A stretch of 64,000 nt of DNA from contig NZ_CP107575.1 in assembly GCF_025854375.1 (NCBI RefSeq), forward strand, positions 868,001-932,000. Direction: 5' to 3'. Shown here piece after piece: positions 16,808 to 25,383 of the stretch (its first letter is position 1; every line of letters begins with the position of its first letter). Under the pieces are notes generated by a model. The model saw nothing but the letters and a program-made list of their open reading frames with translations, was not told where the DNA came from and made no database searches. The translations under genes and the position numbers were made by a program. Origin of the DNA: Glutamicibacter sp. JL.03c. Its GTDB lineage: Bacteria; Actinomycetota; Actinomycetes; Actinomycetales; Micrococcaceae.

Positions 16808-19800
16808 ATGGCCAGAACTGCCTCATCCGGTTGGACCGGCATGTTGAAAAGCACCGGTTTCAAAGCAACTGCCATACCGGTGGCTGCCGCCCTCGCCGTC
16901 ACCGGGGCCATTATCTACCCCGGATTCGAAACCGCTGACGTTGAACTCAACGATGGCGGCGTCTGGGTGGTCAACCAGTCCGAAGGCAAGATCGGCCACG
17001 TCAATTACCAGTCGCGCACGATCGATGGTGGCGTAGCTACGCCGCTGGCCAGCTACGATCTGGTGCAGCACGAAGAAAACGTGATGGTCCGCAATCTGGA
17101 GCAGGCCTCACTGACCACCATCGACCCCTCCATGGTGCAATTCGCCGGCGACAACAACCTGCCAGCGAACTCCTCCTTCTCCTTCGGGTCATCCGTTGTC
17201 GCCGTTACCGATGCAGAACATGGCACCGTTCAAGCCAGCGCCCTCGAGCATATCGGCGACTTCAAAGGCGAAGGCGCTGAACCCCTGATCGACTCCGAAG
17301 GCGACGTCGGAGCCGTGGTGGGTACCGACGACACCATTTGGGCGGCAGATTATGCCGCCGGCACCCTTTCCAGCTTCACCTTGGACAACGACGGCACGGC
17401 CGTCGCCGGCGAGAAATTGGAAATCTCAGAGCTGGCGTCCATGAAGAAGCCGCAGCTTTCCGCAGTGGGAAAAACCGCCGTGGTCTTCGACGAAGCCAGC
17501 GGCGAGCTGGTCACGTCCAAGGGCGGCAAGGCCACCGTGGACAACGCGGCCAACGCCCGGATCCAGGCCCCAGGACCGGACTCCGGAAATGTCGCCATCG
17601 CCCTGGACCAATCGCTGGCCACGGTGTCGCTTTCGGGCAAGGACACCAACTACGAACAGGTCGACACCGCGGGCACACCCATCGCCCCGGTGCGAGTTGG
17701 TTCGTGCACCTACGCCGCCTGGCAGACCAGCGGCGAGTACCTGCGATACTGCGATGACCCATCCGGCAACCAAAGCACCCTCATCCCGGAAATGACCGAG
17801 GGCGCTGAACTGGCCTTCCGCGTCAACCGTGACGTCGTGGTCCTCAACGACGTGCACTCCGGCCAGGTCTGGCTGGCCAACGAAGGCATGGAAATCGTCA
17901 GCAACTGGAGCGATCTGGAGCCTCCGGCCGGTGAAGGCGAAGCCAAGGAGGAAGAAACCAAGGAGATCACCGACGCCATCGAGCTGCCTAACCGCACCGA
18001 GGAGAACAAGAAGCCCATCGCGGAAGACGACCAGTACTCCATCCGCCCCGGACGCACCACTTTGCTGCCGGTGCTCTACAACGACGTGGACCCGGACGGC
18101 GACCTGCTCACAGCAGCCGTGGAAGGAGCTTCGCCGTCGCTGGGCTCCATCCAGCCGGTCCATGACGGCACCGGCTTCCAGATCGTGGTCCCCGAGGACG
18201 CCAAGGGATCGGCCAGCTTCAACTACACCACCAAGGACGGCCGCGGCGGACAGGACACCGCCACCGTCAAGCTCAATGTGGTTGGCGAAGACAGCAACAA
18301 GGCCCCCGAACAGCAGCGCACCACCGTCCTGCGCGTGCAGCAGGGCGAATCGGTCAGCCAGAACCTGCTCACCGACTGGACCGACGCGGAAGGCGATGAC
18401 CTGCGCCTGCTCGGCGGAACCTCCGACGGCGACGACGTGATCCGCGTCCAGCCCGATGGCACCATGACCTTCCAGGACGACGGGAAGAAGCTGGGGCAGA
18501 AGGAAGTCGCCATCCAGGTCTCCGACGGCAGGGAGGGGACCAAAGGCCGCGTGCTGGTGGAGGTCATGGCCGAATCGACCATCAAGCCGGTCACCGCCAC
18601 CGACCACGTGGTCACGAACATCGGCGAATCGGCCAGCTTCAGCCCGCTGGAGAACGACACCGACCCGACCGGCGACGGACTGCGCCTGGCCGGCGTGGAT
18701 GATGTGGCCGGACTGGAATTGGCCAGCAACGCCCAAACCGGAACCGTTACCGTCAAGGCCGAACGCGCCGGAACCTACTACGTGGAATATATGGCCACCA
18801 ACGGCCCGGCCAGCGCTCCGGGCCTGGCCCGGATCGATGTGAAGAAGCCTGAAGAGCAGGCCGCCGACCCGATCGCCGTGCGCGATGTGGCCCTGCTCCC
18901 GGCAGGCCAGGACGTGCTGGTGAACGTGCTGGGCAACGACTCCGACCCGGCCGGCGGGGTGCTGGTGGCCACCGGCGTGCAAAGCGCCACCGACAAGCCA
19001 TTCTCCACGAGCATCGAGCGCAACACCTTCGTGCGCATCACCGACGTGCGCGGCCTGAGTGACCCGACCACCATCAGCTATACCGTCTCCAACGGCAGCC
19101 GCGAAGCCACCGGATCCATCCGCGTCATCCCGATCCCCGCCCCGCCGCGCATGGACCCGCCACAGGCCAACCCGGATACCGTCACCGTGCGCGAGAACGA
19201 CGTGGCCACGGTCAAGGTCCTGGAAAACGACGTCCACCCCAACGGCGCGGAACTCACCCTGCGCCCGAAGCTGGAGGAAACCGACGGCCTGGGCGAAGGC
19301 TCCATCATCTCGGTGGCCGATGAGACCATCCGCTTCCGCGCCGGCGACTTCGGCGGCAAGGCCAAGCAGGTCTCCGCCGTGTACACCGTGGCCGGCCCCG
19401 ACGGCCAGGAAACCAGCGCCACCGTCACCTTTAATATCCAGCCCGCCGCTGCGGCCAGCGACCTGGAAAAGAACAGCCCGCCGAATCCGGAACCGGTCAC
19501 CGGCCGGGTCTTCGCCGGCTCCAGCACCAACGTGCAGGTGCCCATCGAGGATATCGACCCCGATGGAGACTCCGTCTCGCTCGTGCAATTCGGTGATGCG
19601 CCGCGCCTGGGCACCGCGAAGATCCGCGACGGCTCCATCGACTACACCGCGAACCCCGATGCTTCGGGGACCGATGAATTCAGCTATGTCGTCGAGGACC
19701 GCCTCGGCGCCCGCGCCACCGGAACCATCAAGATCGGCGTCGCGCCGCTGGCCGAAACCAACAACTCCCCGGTGGCGGTCAACGACTTCCTCACCGTGCG

Positions 19801-22800
19801 TCCCAACCGCCCGGTCGCCGTGGACGTGATGGACAATGACACCGACCCGGATGGGGACCCCATCGCCCTGATGAGTGAAGTCTCCACCGAATCCGGGGCC
19901 GACGTGAGCGTCGCCGACGGCCGGGTGATCCTGACCTCGCCGCGAGAGGACGGCAGCATTTCGGTGCGGTACATGATTTCCGATGGACGCGGCGGCACCG
20001 CAGCGGGAACCCTGAGCATCAAATCCGATCCCCAGGCCCAGCTGCTGGCTCCGATCGCGCGCGATGACCGGGTGTCCCTGGAACAGGTCATCAGCAACGA
20101 CGAAATCACCGTTGACATCCTGCGCAATGACGAGGACCCCGATGGCAGTGCCGATGAGCTGGAAGTGTCCCTGCCCGATAACCCCGACAGCGCCCGCGTG
20201 ACCGATGAGGGGCTGGCGGTCACCGCCGGTGAAAACCCGCAGGTCATCGCCTACTCCCTGGAAGACGCAGATGGCTTGACCTCGACCGCATTCGTCCACG
20301 TGCCCGGTACCGCTGGCGCCCGCCCGATCCTGCGCAGCGGCCTGAACCTGCAGGTCCAGGCCGGCAAGAACCTGCCGCTGAAGCTCGAGGACCTGGTGCT
20401 GGTCCGCGAAGGACGCAGCCCGCGACTGACCACCGAGGAATCGGTGACCTCCATGCCGGAGAACGATGGCGCGCTGGTCTCCTCCGCCACGGAGCTCAAC
20501 TTCCGCGCACCGGTGGACTTCGACGGCTCAGCCACCGTGAGCTTCGAAGTGACCGACGGCTCGGGACCGGATGACGAGAAGGGCTTGACATCCAAGCTCA
20601 CCGTGCCGATCAACGTCACCCCGGCTCCGGGGCAGAACAACAGCGACGAGGAACAGGACCAGCGCGAAGACGGCAAGAGCAAGGAAGAAGAGGAAGAAGA
20701 GGAAGAGGAAAAGCAGCCGGACGAAGAGAATTTCGCCCCGACCCTGCAGTCCAACTCCCTCTCGGTTGGCCAGGGCGAGGAACCAGCCTTGCTGGATCTG
20801 CGCATGGCCGCGAACGACGCCAATGAGGAGGATGTGCCCAAGCTCAAATTCGCCCTCGGGGGCGTGGACATCCAGGGTGTCGAAGCCCAGCTGGTGGAGG
20901 GCCACACGCTGAAGGTCAGCGCCGACGCCTCCACGCCCAAGGGCACCAGCGGCACCGTCTCGGTCACCGTCAGCGACGGGGTGAACCCGCCGGTGGCCGC
21001 GAATATGAGGGTGACCGTCACTGGCTCCAACCGCGAATTGCCGGTGGCAGTGGCCGATAATGTCGCCGATGCGGCACAGGGCAAAACCGAAGTGGTTGAC
21101 GTCCTGGCCAATGACCACAACCCGTACGCGGACCAGGGCCCATTGCGCCTGATCAATGCCCGGGCGCTGCAGGACACCGGAAAGGTCGAGATCAAGGGGG
21201 ACAAGGTAGCGATCACCCCGAAGGACGACTTCGTGGGCACGATGCGCGTGGAATACACCATTGGCGATGTCACCGAGGATGTGGCCCGCAATGTCATCGG
21301 GACCGTGACCCTGAACGTCAAGGGCGCTCCGGAAGCACCGGGCCTGCCGCGCGTGCAATCCACCGGCGATGAAAAAGTCGTGCTGCAGTGGGATCCGCCC
21401 GCCAATAACGGCTCGGCCATCACGCACTACACCGTCACCGGCGGCGGGCACACCCAGCAGTGCGCCACCACCACCTGCACCATCACCGGCTTGACCAACG
21501 ACAAGGTGTACAACTTCACCGTGACCGCCACCAACGCGGTCGGCGAATCCCCGGCCTCCGCCCAGTCCGCCGATGCGCGCCCGGATGTCGAGCCGGAGCA
21601 GCCTGCTGCCCCGACCGGCACCAGCGGTGATACGCAGGCCGCCTTCAAGTGGACCGCGCCGGTCAGCCGCGGGTCGGCGATCCAGAGCTACACGCTGGAA
21701 ATCTCCCCGGCCCCTGGCAACGGGATCACCCAGGTTACCGGGATCACCGGCACCTCCTACACCTGGAAGGGCCTGAAAAACGGCACCGACTACCAAGTCC
21801 GGGTGCGCGCGGTGAACAAGGCCGCAAAGCCCTCGGCCTTCAGCGCCTACTCTGCGGCCGTCACCCCGGCCGGAAAGCCGTTCAAGCCCGCGGCGCCGAC
21901 CGCGGCCCGCAAGGAATCCGCGGTGGACGGCGGCGTGGTCAACGTGGCGTGGACGGCACCGGGAAACAACGGTGCACCGATCACCGGGTACACCCTGCGC
22001 GTGTTCAAGTCGGGCACCCTGGTCAAGACCGTGGGATCCATCTCGGCCGACCAGCGCAGCCAGAGCGTCACCGGGTTGAGCACCTCCGGCTCCTACACCT
22101 TCACCATTGCCGCGAGCAACCGGGTCGGTGCCTCGGCGCAGAGTTCGCCTTCGGCTGCGGTCACCCCCTACGGGCGGCCCAAGACCATCTCGTCGGTGGC
22201 CGCCAAGGCCACCGGGGCCTACCGGATGGTGCAGCTGAACTTCCAGGCTCCGGGATCCAACGGGTCGAAGATCACCGGATACCAGTACTCCACCGACGGC
22301 GGGGCCTGGAAGTCCTTTGGCGGTCCCGGCGCGGTGATTGACACCGGATCGAACGGCAACGCCCACACCTGGCGGGTCCGGGCGCTCAACGCTGCCGGCG
22401 CGGCGTCGCCGAGCCCGGCCAGCAACCAGGAAAGCGCCTACGGCCCGTTGCGCGACAACGCCAACATCTCCGCCTCGCACGGAGATGACTGGATCACCTT
22501 CAACTGGAACACCAACGCAGGCGAGGATAATGGCCGCACGGTCAGCCAGACCGTGAAGATCGGCGGAAACAATACCAAGAATGACGGCACGCAAAAGGTG
22601 ACCGGCCTTGGCTACTCCACCGATCGCACCATCAAGGTCATCGCCAGCGATAACGCGGGACAGTCGCGCTCCTGGTCCAAGACCGAGAAGACCAATCCGA
22701 AGCCTGCGCGTTCGATTACCCTGTCCAAGGGACCGCTGTACAACGGCTACTCGAACTCGGATTGCCAGCCGGACTGCTACAAGTACCACGTGGAGCTGTA

Positions 22801-22999
22801 CAACTTCGCGCCCGGGACGCATACCTACCTGGCCCAGTGCTACCACTCCGGCGGCATGTTCTCGGACAACTATGTGAGCTTCACGGTCAACGGCAACGGA
22901 CGGGCATCGAAAGACCTGCCCTGCGTGATCGAGCCGGGCTATGCCACCCCGTACTTCGCCAGAATCGATGGCACCGAATCCAACAGGACCAGTTTCTAA
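16808..22999 (+). CDS. Giant membrane-anchored Ig-like/fibronectin type III protein
   Basis: A 2063-residue predicted surface protein. Residues about 18-40 (TAIPVAAALAVTGAIIYPG) form a signal anchor without a clear cleavage site. Residues about 45-370 look like a beta-propeller (repeated VWVVNQ, IWAADYAAGTL, VWLANEGMEIV strands). From about 400 to 1500 come some ten Ig/cadherin-like modules marked by NDVDPDGDLL-type acidic motifs suited to Ca2+, interrupted near 1290 by a poly-Glu stretch. Five FN3 domains (about 1505-1970) and an 85-residue Cys-containing cap (SDCQPDCYKYHVELYNF) end the protein. No LPXTG or LysM is seen. AAGGA precedes the ATG. It heads the nine-gene operon and is its likely exported effector. 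Confidence 0.82.
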   Translation: MARTASSGWTGMLKSTGFKATAIPVAAALAVTGAIIYPGFETADVELNDGGVWVVNQSEGKIGHVNYQSRTIDGGVATPLASYDLVQHEENVMVRNLEQASLTTIDPSMVQFAGDNNLPANSSFSFGSSVVAVTDAEHGTVQASALEHIGDFKGEGAEPLIDSEGDVGAVVGTDDTIWAADYAAGTLSSFTLDNDGTAVAGEKLEISELASMKKPQLSAVGKTAVVFDEASGELVTSKGGKATVDNAANARIQAPGPDSGNVAIALDQSLATVSLSGKDTNYEQVDTAGTPIAPVRVGSCTYAAWQTSGEYLRYCDDPSGNQSTLIPEMTEGAELAFRVNRDVVVLNDVHSGQVWLANEGMEIVSNWSDLEPPAGEGEAKEEETKEITDAIELPNRTEENKKPIAEDDQYSIRPGRTTLLPVLYNDVDPDGDLLTAAVEGASPSLGSIQPVHDGTGFQIVVPEDAKGSASFNYTTKDGRGGQDTATVKLNVVGEDSNKAPEQQRTTVLRVQQGESVSQNLLTDWTDAEGDDLRLLGGTSDGDDVIRVQPDGTMTFQDDGKKLGQKEVAIQVSDGREGTKGRVLVEVMAESTIKPVTATDHVVTNIGESASFSPLENDTDPTGDGLRLAGVDDVAGLELASNAQTGTVTVKAERAGTYYVEYMATNGPASAPGLARIDVKKPEEQAADPIAVRDVALLPAGQDVLVNVLGNDSDPAGGVLVATGVQSATDKPFSTSIERNTFVRITDVRGLSDPTTISYTVSNGSREATGSIRVIPIPAPPRMDPPQANPDTVTVRENDVATVKVLENDVHPNGAELTLRPKLEETDGLGEGSIISVADETIRFRAGDFGGKAKQVSAVYTVAGPDGQETSATVTFNIQPAAAASDLEKNSPPNPEPVTGRVFAGSSTNVQVPIEDIDPDGDSVSLVQFGDAPRLGTAKIRDGSIDYTANPDASGTDEFSYVVEDRLGARATGTIKIGVAPLAETNNSPVAVNDFLTVRPNRPVAVDVMDNDTDPDGDPIALMSEVSTESGADVSVADGRVILTSPREDGSISVRYMISDGRGGTAAGTLSIKSDPQAQLLAPIARDDRVSLEQVISNDEITVDILRNDEDPDGSADELEVSLPDNPDSARVTDEGLAVTAGENPQVIAYSLEDADGLTSTAFVHVPGTAGARPILRSGLNLQVQAGKNLPLKLEDLVLVREGRSPRLTTEESVTSMPENDGALVSSATELNFRAPVDFDGSATVSFEVTDGSGPDDEKGLTSKLTVPINVTPAPGQNNSDEEQDQREDGKSKEEEEEEEEEKQPDEENFAPTLQSNSLSVGQGEEPALLDLRMAANDANEEDVPKLKFALGGVDIQGVEAQLVEGHTLKVSADASTPKGTSGTVSVTVSDGVNPPVAANMRVTVTGSNRELPVAVADNVADAAQGKTEVVDVLANDHNPYADQGPLRLINARALQDTGKVEIKGDKVAITPKDDFVGTMRVEYTIGDVTEDVARNVIGTVTLNVKGAPEAPGLPRVQSTGDEKVVLQWDPPANNGSAITHYTVTGGGHTQQCATTTCTITGLTNDKVYNFTVTATNAVGESPASAQSADARPDVEPEQPAAPTGTSGDTQAAFKWTAPVSRGSAIQSYTLEISPAPGNGITQVTGITGTSYTWKGLKNGTDYQVRVRAVNKAAKPSAFSAYSAAVTPAGKPFKPAAPTAARKESAVDGGVVNVAWTAPGNNGAPITGYTLRVFKSGTLVKTVGSISADQRSQSVTGLSTSGSYTFTIAASNRVGASAQSSPSAAVTPYGRPKTISSVAAKATGAYRMVQLNFQAPGSNGSKITGYQYSTDGGAWKSFGGPGAVIDTGSNGNAHTWRVRALNAAGAASPSPASNQESAYGPLRDNANISASHGDDWITFNWNTNAGEDNGRTVSQTVKIGGNNTKNDGTQKVTGLGYSTDRTIKVIASDNAGQSRSWSKTEKTNPKPARSITLSKGPLYNGYSNSDCQPDCYKYHVELYNFAPGTHTYLAQCYHSGGMFSDNYVSFTVNGNGRASKDLPCVIEPGYATPYFARIDGTESNRTSF

Positions 23000-23038
23000 T
23001 TGCCACCTTGTGGCACAGCAAGACACAGAAAGGGCACT

Positions 23039-24064
23039 ATGCCAACGACCATGAGCACCGAGCAGGCCAGCTGGTTCGCCGACACCTTTTCCACCCTGGT
23101 CTCCAACGTGGGGCAGTCCGTGCTGGGCAAGGACCAGACCATCAAGCTGGTGCTGACCGCCATGCTTTCCGAAGGCCACGTCCTGCTCGAAGATGCCCCG
23201 GGCACCGGCAAGACCATGCTGGCGCGCTCGCTCGCCGCCACCGTGAAGGGCAGCAACTCCCGCATCCAGTTCACCCCGGACCTGCTGCCCTCGGACGTCA
23301 CCGGCATCACCATCTACGACCAGCGCACCGGACAATTCGAATTCCACCACGGCCCGATCTTCGCCAACCTGGTGCTGGCCGATGAAATCAACCGCGCCTC
23401 GCCCAAGACCCAGTCCGCGCTGCTGGAAGTCATGGAAGAAGGCCGGGTCACCGTGGACGGCGTCACCTACCCGCAGGCCCGGCCGTTCATGGTGATCGCC
23501 ACCCAGAACCCGATCGAGCAGGCCGGCACCTACCGGTTGCCCGAAGCCCAGCTGGACCGCTTCCTGATCAAGACCTCCATCGGCTACCCGGACCGCGCAG
23601 CGACGGTGGCGCTGCTCTCGGGCAGCGCCCAGCGCGACCGCTCGGCCTCGCTGCGCCCGGTGATCACCACCGAAGCCGTGGTGGATATGGCCCAGCTGGC
23701 CACCACCGTGCACGTGGACGCCGCGGTGCTCGACTACGTGGCTGCCCTGTGCGAGCAGACCCGCGACGTGCCCGAAACCCGCTTGGGTGTGTCGGTGCGT
23801 GGCGCGCTGGCCATGGTCCGCGCGGCCAAGGTCTGGGCCGCCAGCCAGGGGCGCAACTACGTCTTGCCTGATGACATCAAGGAATTGGCCCCGCATATCT
23901 TCACCCACCGCCTGGTCCTGGATCCGGAAGCCGAATTCACCGGCACCACCGCAGCCCAGGTCATCACCTCGGTGCTCAACAAGGTCCCGGCTCCGACCCG
24001 CCGCGGCAGCGACGAGACGGGGACCGGCAACCAGGAATCCGGCAGCGGCCAGGAAGCGCATTAA
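23039..24064 (+). CDS. MoxR-family AAA+ ATPase
   Basis: A 341-residue cytoplasmic AAA+ chaperone of the MoxR/RavA clade: Walker A LLEDAPGTGKTMLARSL near residue 50, Walker B LVLADEINRASPKTQSALLE near 110, sensor IATQNPIEQAGTYRLPEAQL and a C-terminal lid. MoxR proteins help mature or activate partner complexes, typically with a neighbouring DUF58 or VWA protein, as here. AAAGGG sits 5 nt before ATG 23039. The stop overlaps the DUF58 ATG by 1 nt (TAATG), implying coupled translation. Confidence 0.92.
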   Translation: MPTTMSTEQASWFADTFSTLVSNVGQSVLGKDQTIKLVLTAMLSEGHVLLEDAPGTGKTMLARSLAATVKGSNSRIQFTPDLLPSDVTGITIYDQRTGQFEFHHGPIFANLVLADEINRASPKTQSALLEVMEEGRVTVDGVTYPQARPFMVIATQNPIEQAGTYRLPEAQLDRFLIKTSIGYPDRAATVALLSGSAQRDRSASLRPVITTEAVVDMAQLATTVHVDAAVLDYVAALCEQTRDVPETRLGVSVRGALAMVRAAKVWAASQGRNYVLPDDIKELAPHIFTHRLVLDPEAEFTGTTAAQVITSVLNKVPAPTRRGSDETGTGNQESGSGQEAH

Positions 24065-25383
24065 TGAACCGAAAAGCTAGGCGTTCATCAGGGCGCAGGG
24101 CGCTGAACCGCAGGGCCGGCCAATCGCTGAGCATGGCCAGCGAGGCGTTGTCGGTGCTGCGCGAATACCTGCGCCCGGCAACCGGCAAGGTGCGCAGCTT
24201 CAGCGAGCGCTTCTTCGCTCCGCTGGCCTCGGTGATTTCCCCGCTCGGCTTCGCCCTGGCCGGCACCACCATCCTGTTGTGGATCCTCGGGGCGGTCTTC
24301 GGCTGGCAAGAAGCGATCCTCGGCGCGTTCATGGCCACCGTCCTGCTCTTGGCCGCCGTCGGGTTCATTCTCGGGCGCAACGACTTCAGCGTGCAGTTGG
24401 ACCTGCACCGCACCCGCGTGGCGGTCGGCGACCGTGCCGTCGGCGCGCTGCAGATCACGAACAAGGCATCGCGTGGCTCGGCCGCGGTCATGATGGAGCT
24501 GCCGGTGGGCCACGGCGCCACCGCGTTCAGGATTCCGCGCCTGGCCACCGGCGAACAGCATGAAGAACTGTTCACCATCCCCACCCAGCGGCGCCAGGTC
24601 CTGGATGTCGGGCCGGTGCGTTCGGTACGCCAGGACCCCTTCGCGATCCTGCGCCGCCAGGTGAAGTGGACCGACACCTACGAACTGTTCATCCACCCGA
24701 AAACCACGGCCCTGGATGGTTCCTCGGCCGGTTTCATCCGCGATCTAGAAGGCATGCCTACCTCGGATCTGTCCAACTCGGATGTCTCTTTCCACGCCCT
24801 GCGCGACTACCAGCCCGGCGATGACCGCCGGCATATCCACTGGAAATCCACGGCCCGCACCGGGGCGCTGATGGTGCGGCAGTTCGAGGAGACCCGGCGC
24901 TCGCACCTGGCGCTGAGCCTGTCGACCAACTTGGAGGAATACTCCGAGGCCCATGCCGAAGAGGACTTCGAGCTGGCCGTCTCGGTGGCCGCCTCCATCG
25001 GCCAGCAAGCGGTAGCCGAACAGCGCAAGCTGGCGATTCTCACCCAAGCAGGTCCGGTGCGCACCGACAGCGGGCGCATGATGATGGACGGGCTGACCCG
25101 TATCGAATCCGCGCCGGTGCTGCGCGACTATCTCGTGGATGTGGTGCGGCATACCGCTGACACCGTGCCCGGGGCCTCGGTGGTGTTCTTCCTGACCGGC
25201 ACCGGCACCAGCGCGAAGGCATTGCGCGAAGCCTGGATGCATGTGCCCGTGGGAGTGCGGGCCATCGCTATCCGCTGCGAAGCAGGAATCGAGCCGACCC
25301 GATCGAATATTGGCGAATTGACCGTGCTCAGCCTGGGCAAGCTCGAGGAACTCGGGCTGATGCTGCGAAAGGCGGTGGCATGA
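24064..25383 (+). CDS. DUF58-domain membrane protein
   Basis: A 439-residue protein with a basic N-terminus, two TM helices at about residues 56-105 (SVISPLGFALAGTTILLWIL, then ATVLLLAAVGFIL) and a C-terminal DUF58 domain with its hallmark LRDYQPGDDRRHIHWKSTAR followed by GALMVRQFEETRR. DUF58 proteins have a VWA-like fold and pair with MoxR ATPases and TgpA-like proteins in envelope operons; the biochemical role is unproven. The stop overlaps the next start by 4 nt (ATGA). Confidence 0.9.
   Translation: MNRKARRSSGRRALNRRAGQSLSMASEALSVLREYLRPATGKVRSFSERFFAPLASVISPLGFALAGTTILLWILGAVFGWQEAILGAFMATVLLLAAVGFILGRNDFSVQLDLHRTRVAVGDRAVGALQITNKASRGSAAVMMELPVGHGATAFRIPRLATGEQHEELFTIPTQRRQVLDVGPVRSVRQDPFAILRRQVKWTDTYELFIHPKTTALDGSSAGFIRDLEGMPTSDLSNSDVSFHALRDYQPGDDRRHIHWKSTARTGALMVRQFEETRRSHLALSLSTNLEEYSEAHAEEDFELAVSVAASIGQQAVAEQRKLAILTQAGPVRTDSGRMMMDGLTRIESAPVLRDYLVDVVRHTADTVPGASVVFFLTGTGTSAKALREAWMHVPVGVRAIAIRCEAGIEPTRSNIGELTVLSLGKLEELGLMLRKAVA

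Noticed and set aside
17426-20299. 957-codon minus-strand frame
   Set aside because: Antisense to the Ig-like repeats; low-complexity Gly/Val/Asp composition and no domain.
20528-24061. Very long minus-strand open frame (1177 codons) opposite the giant gene and moxR
   Set aside because: It is Gly/Arg/His-rich antisense shadow of well-supported plus-strand genes; the codon bias of the plus frame creates it.
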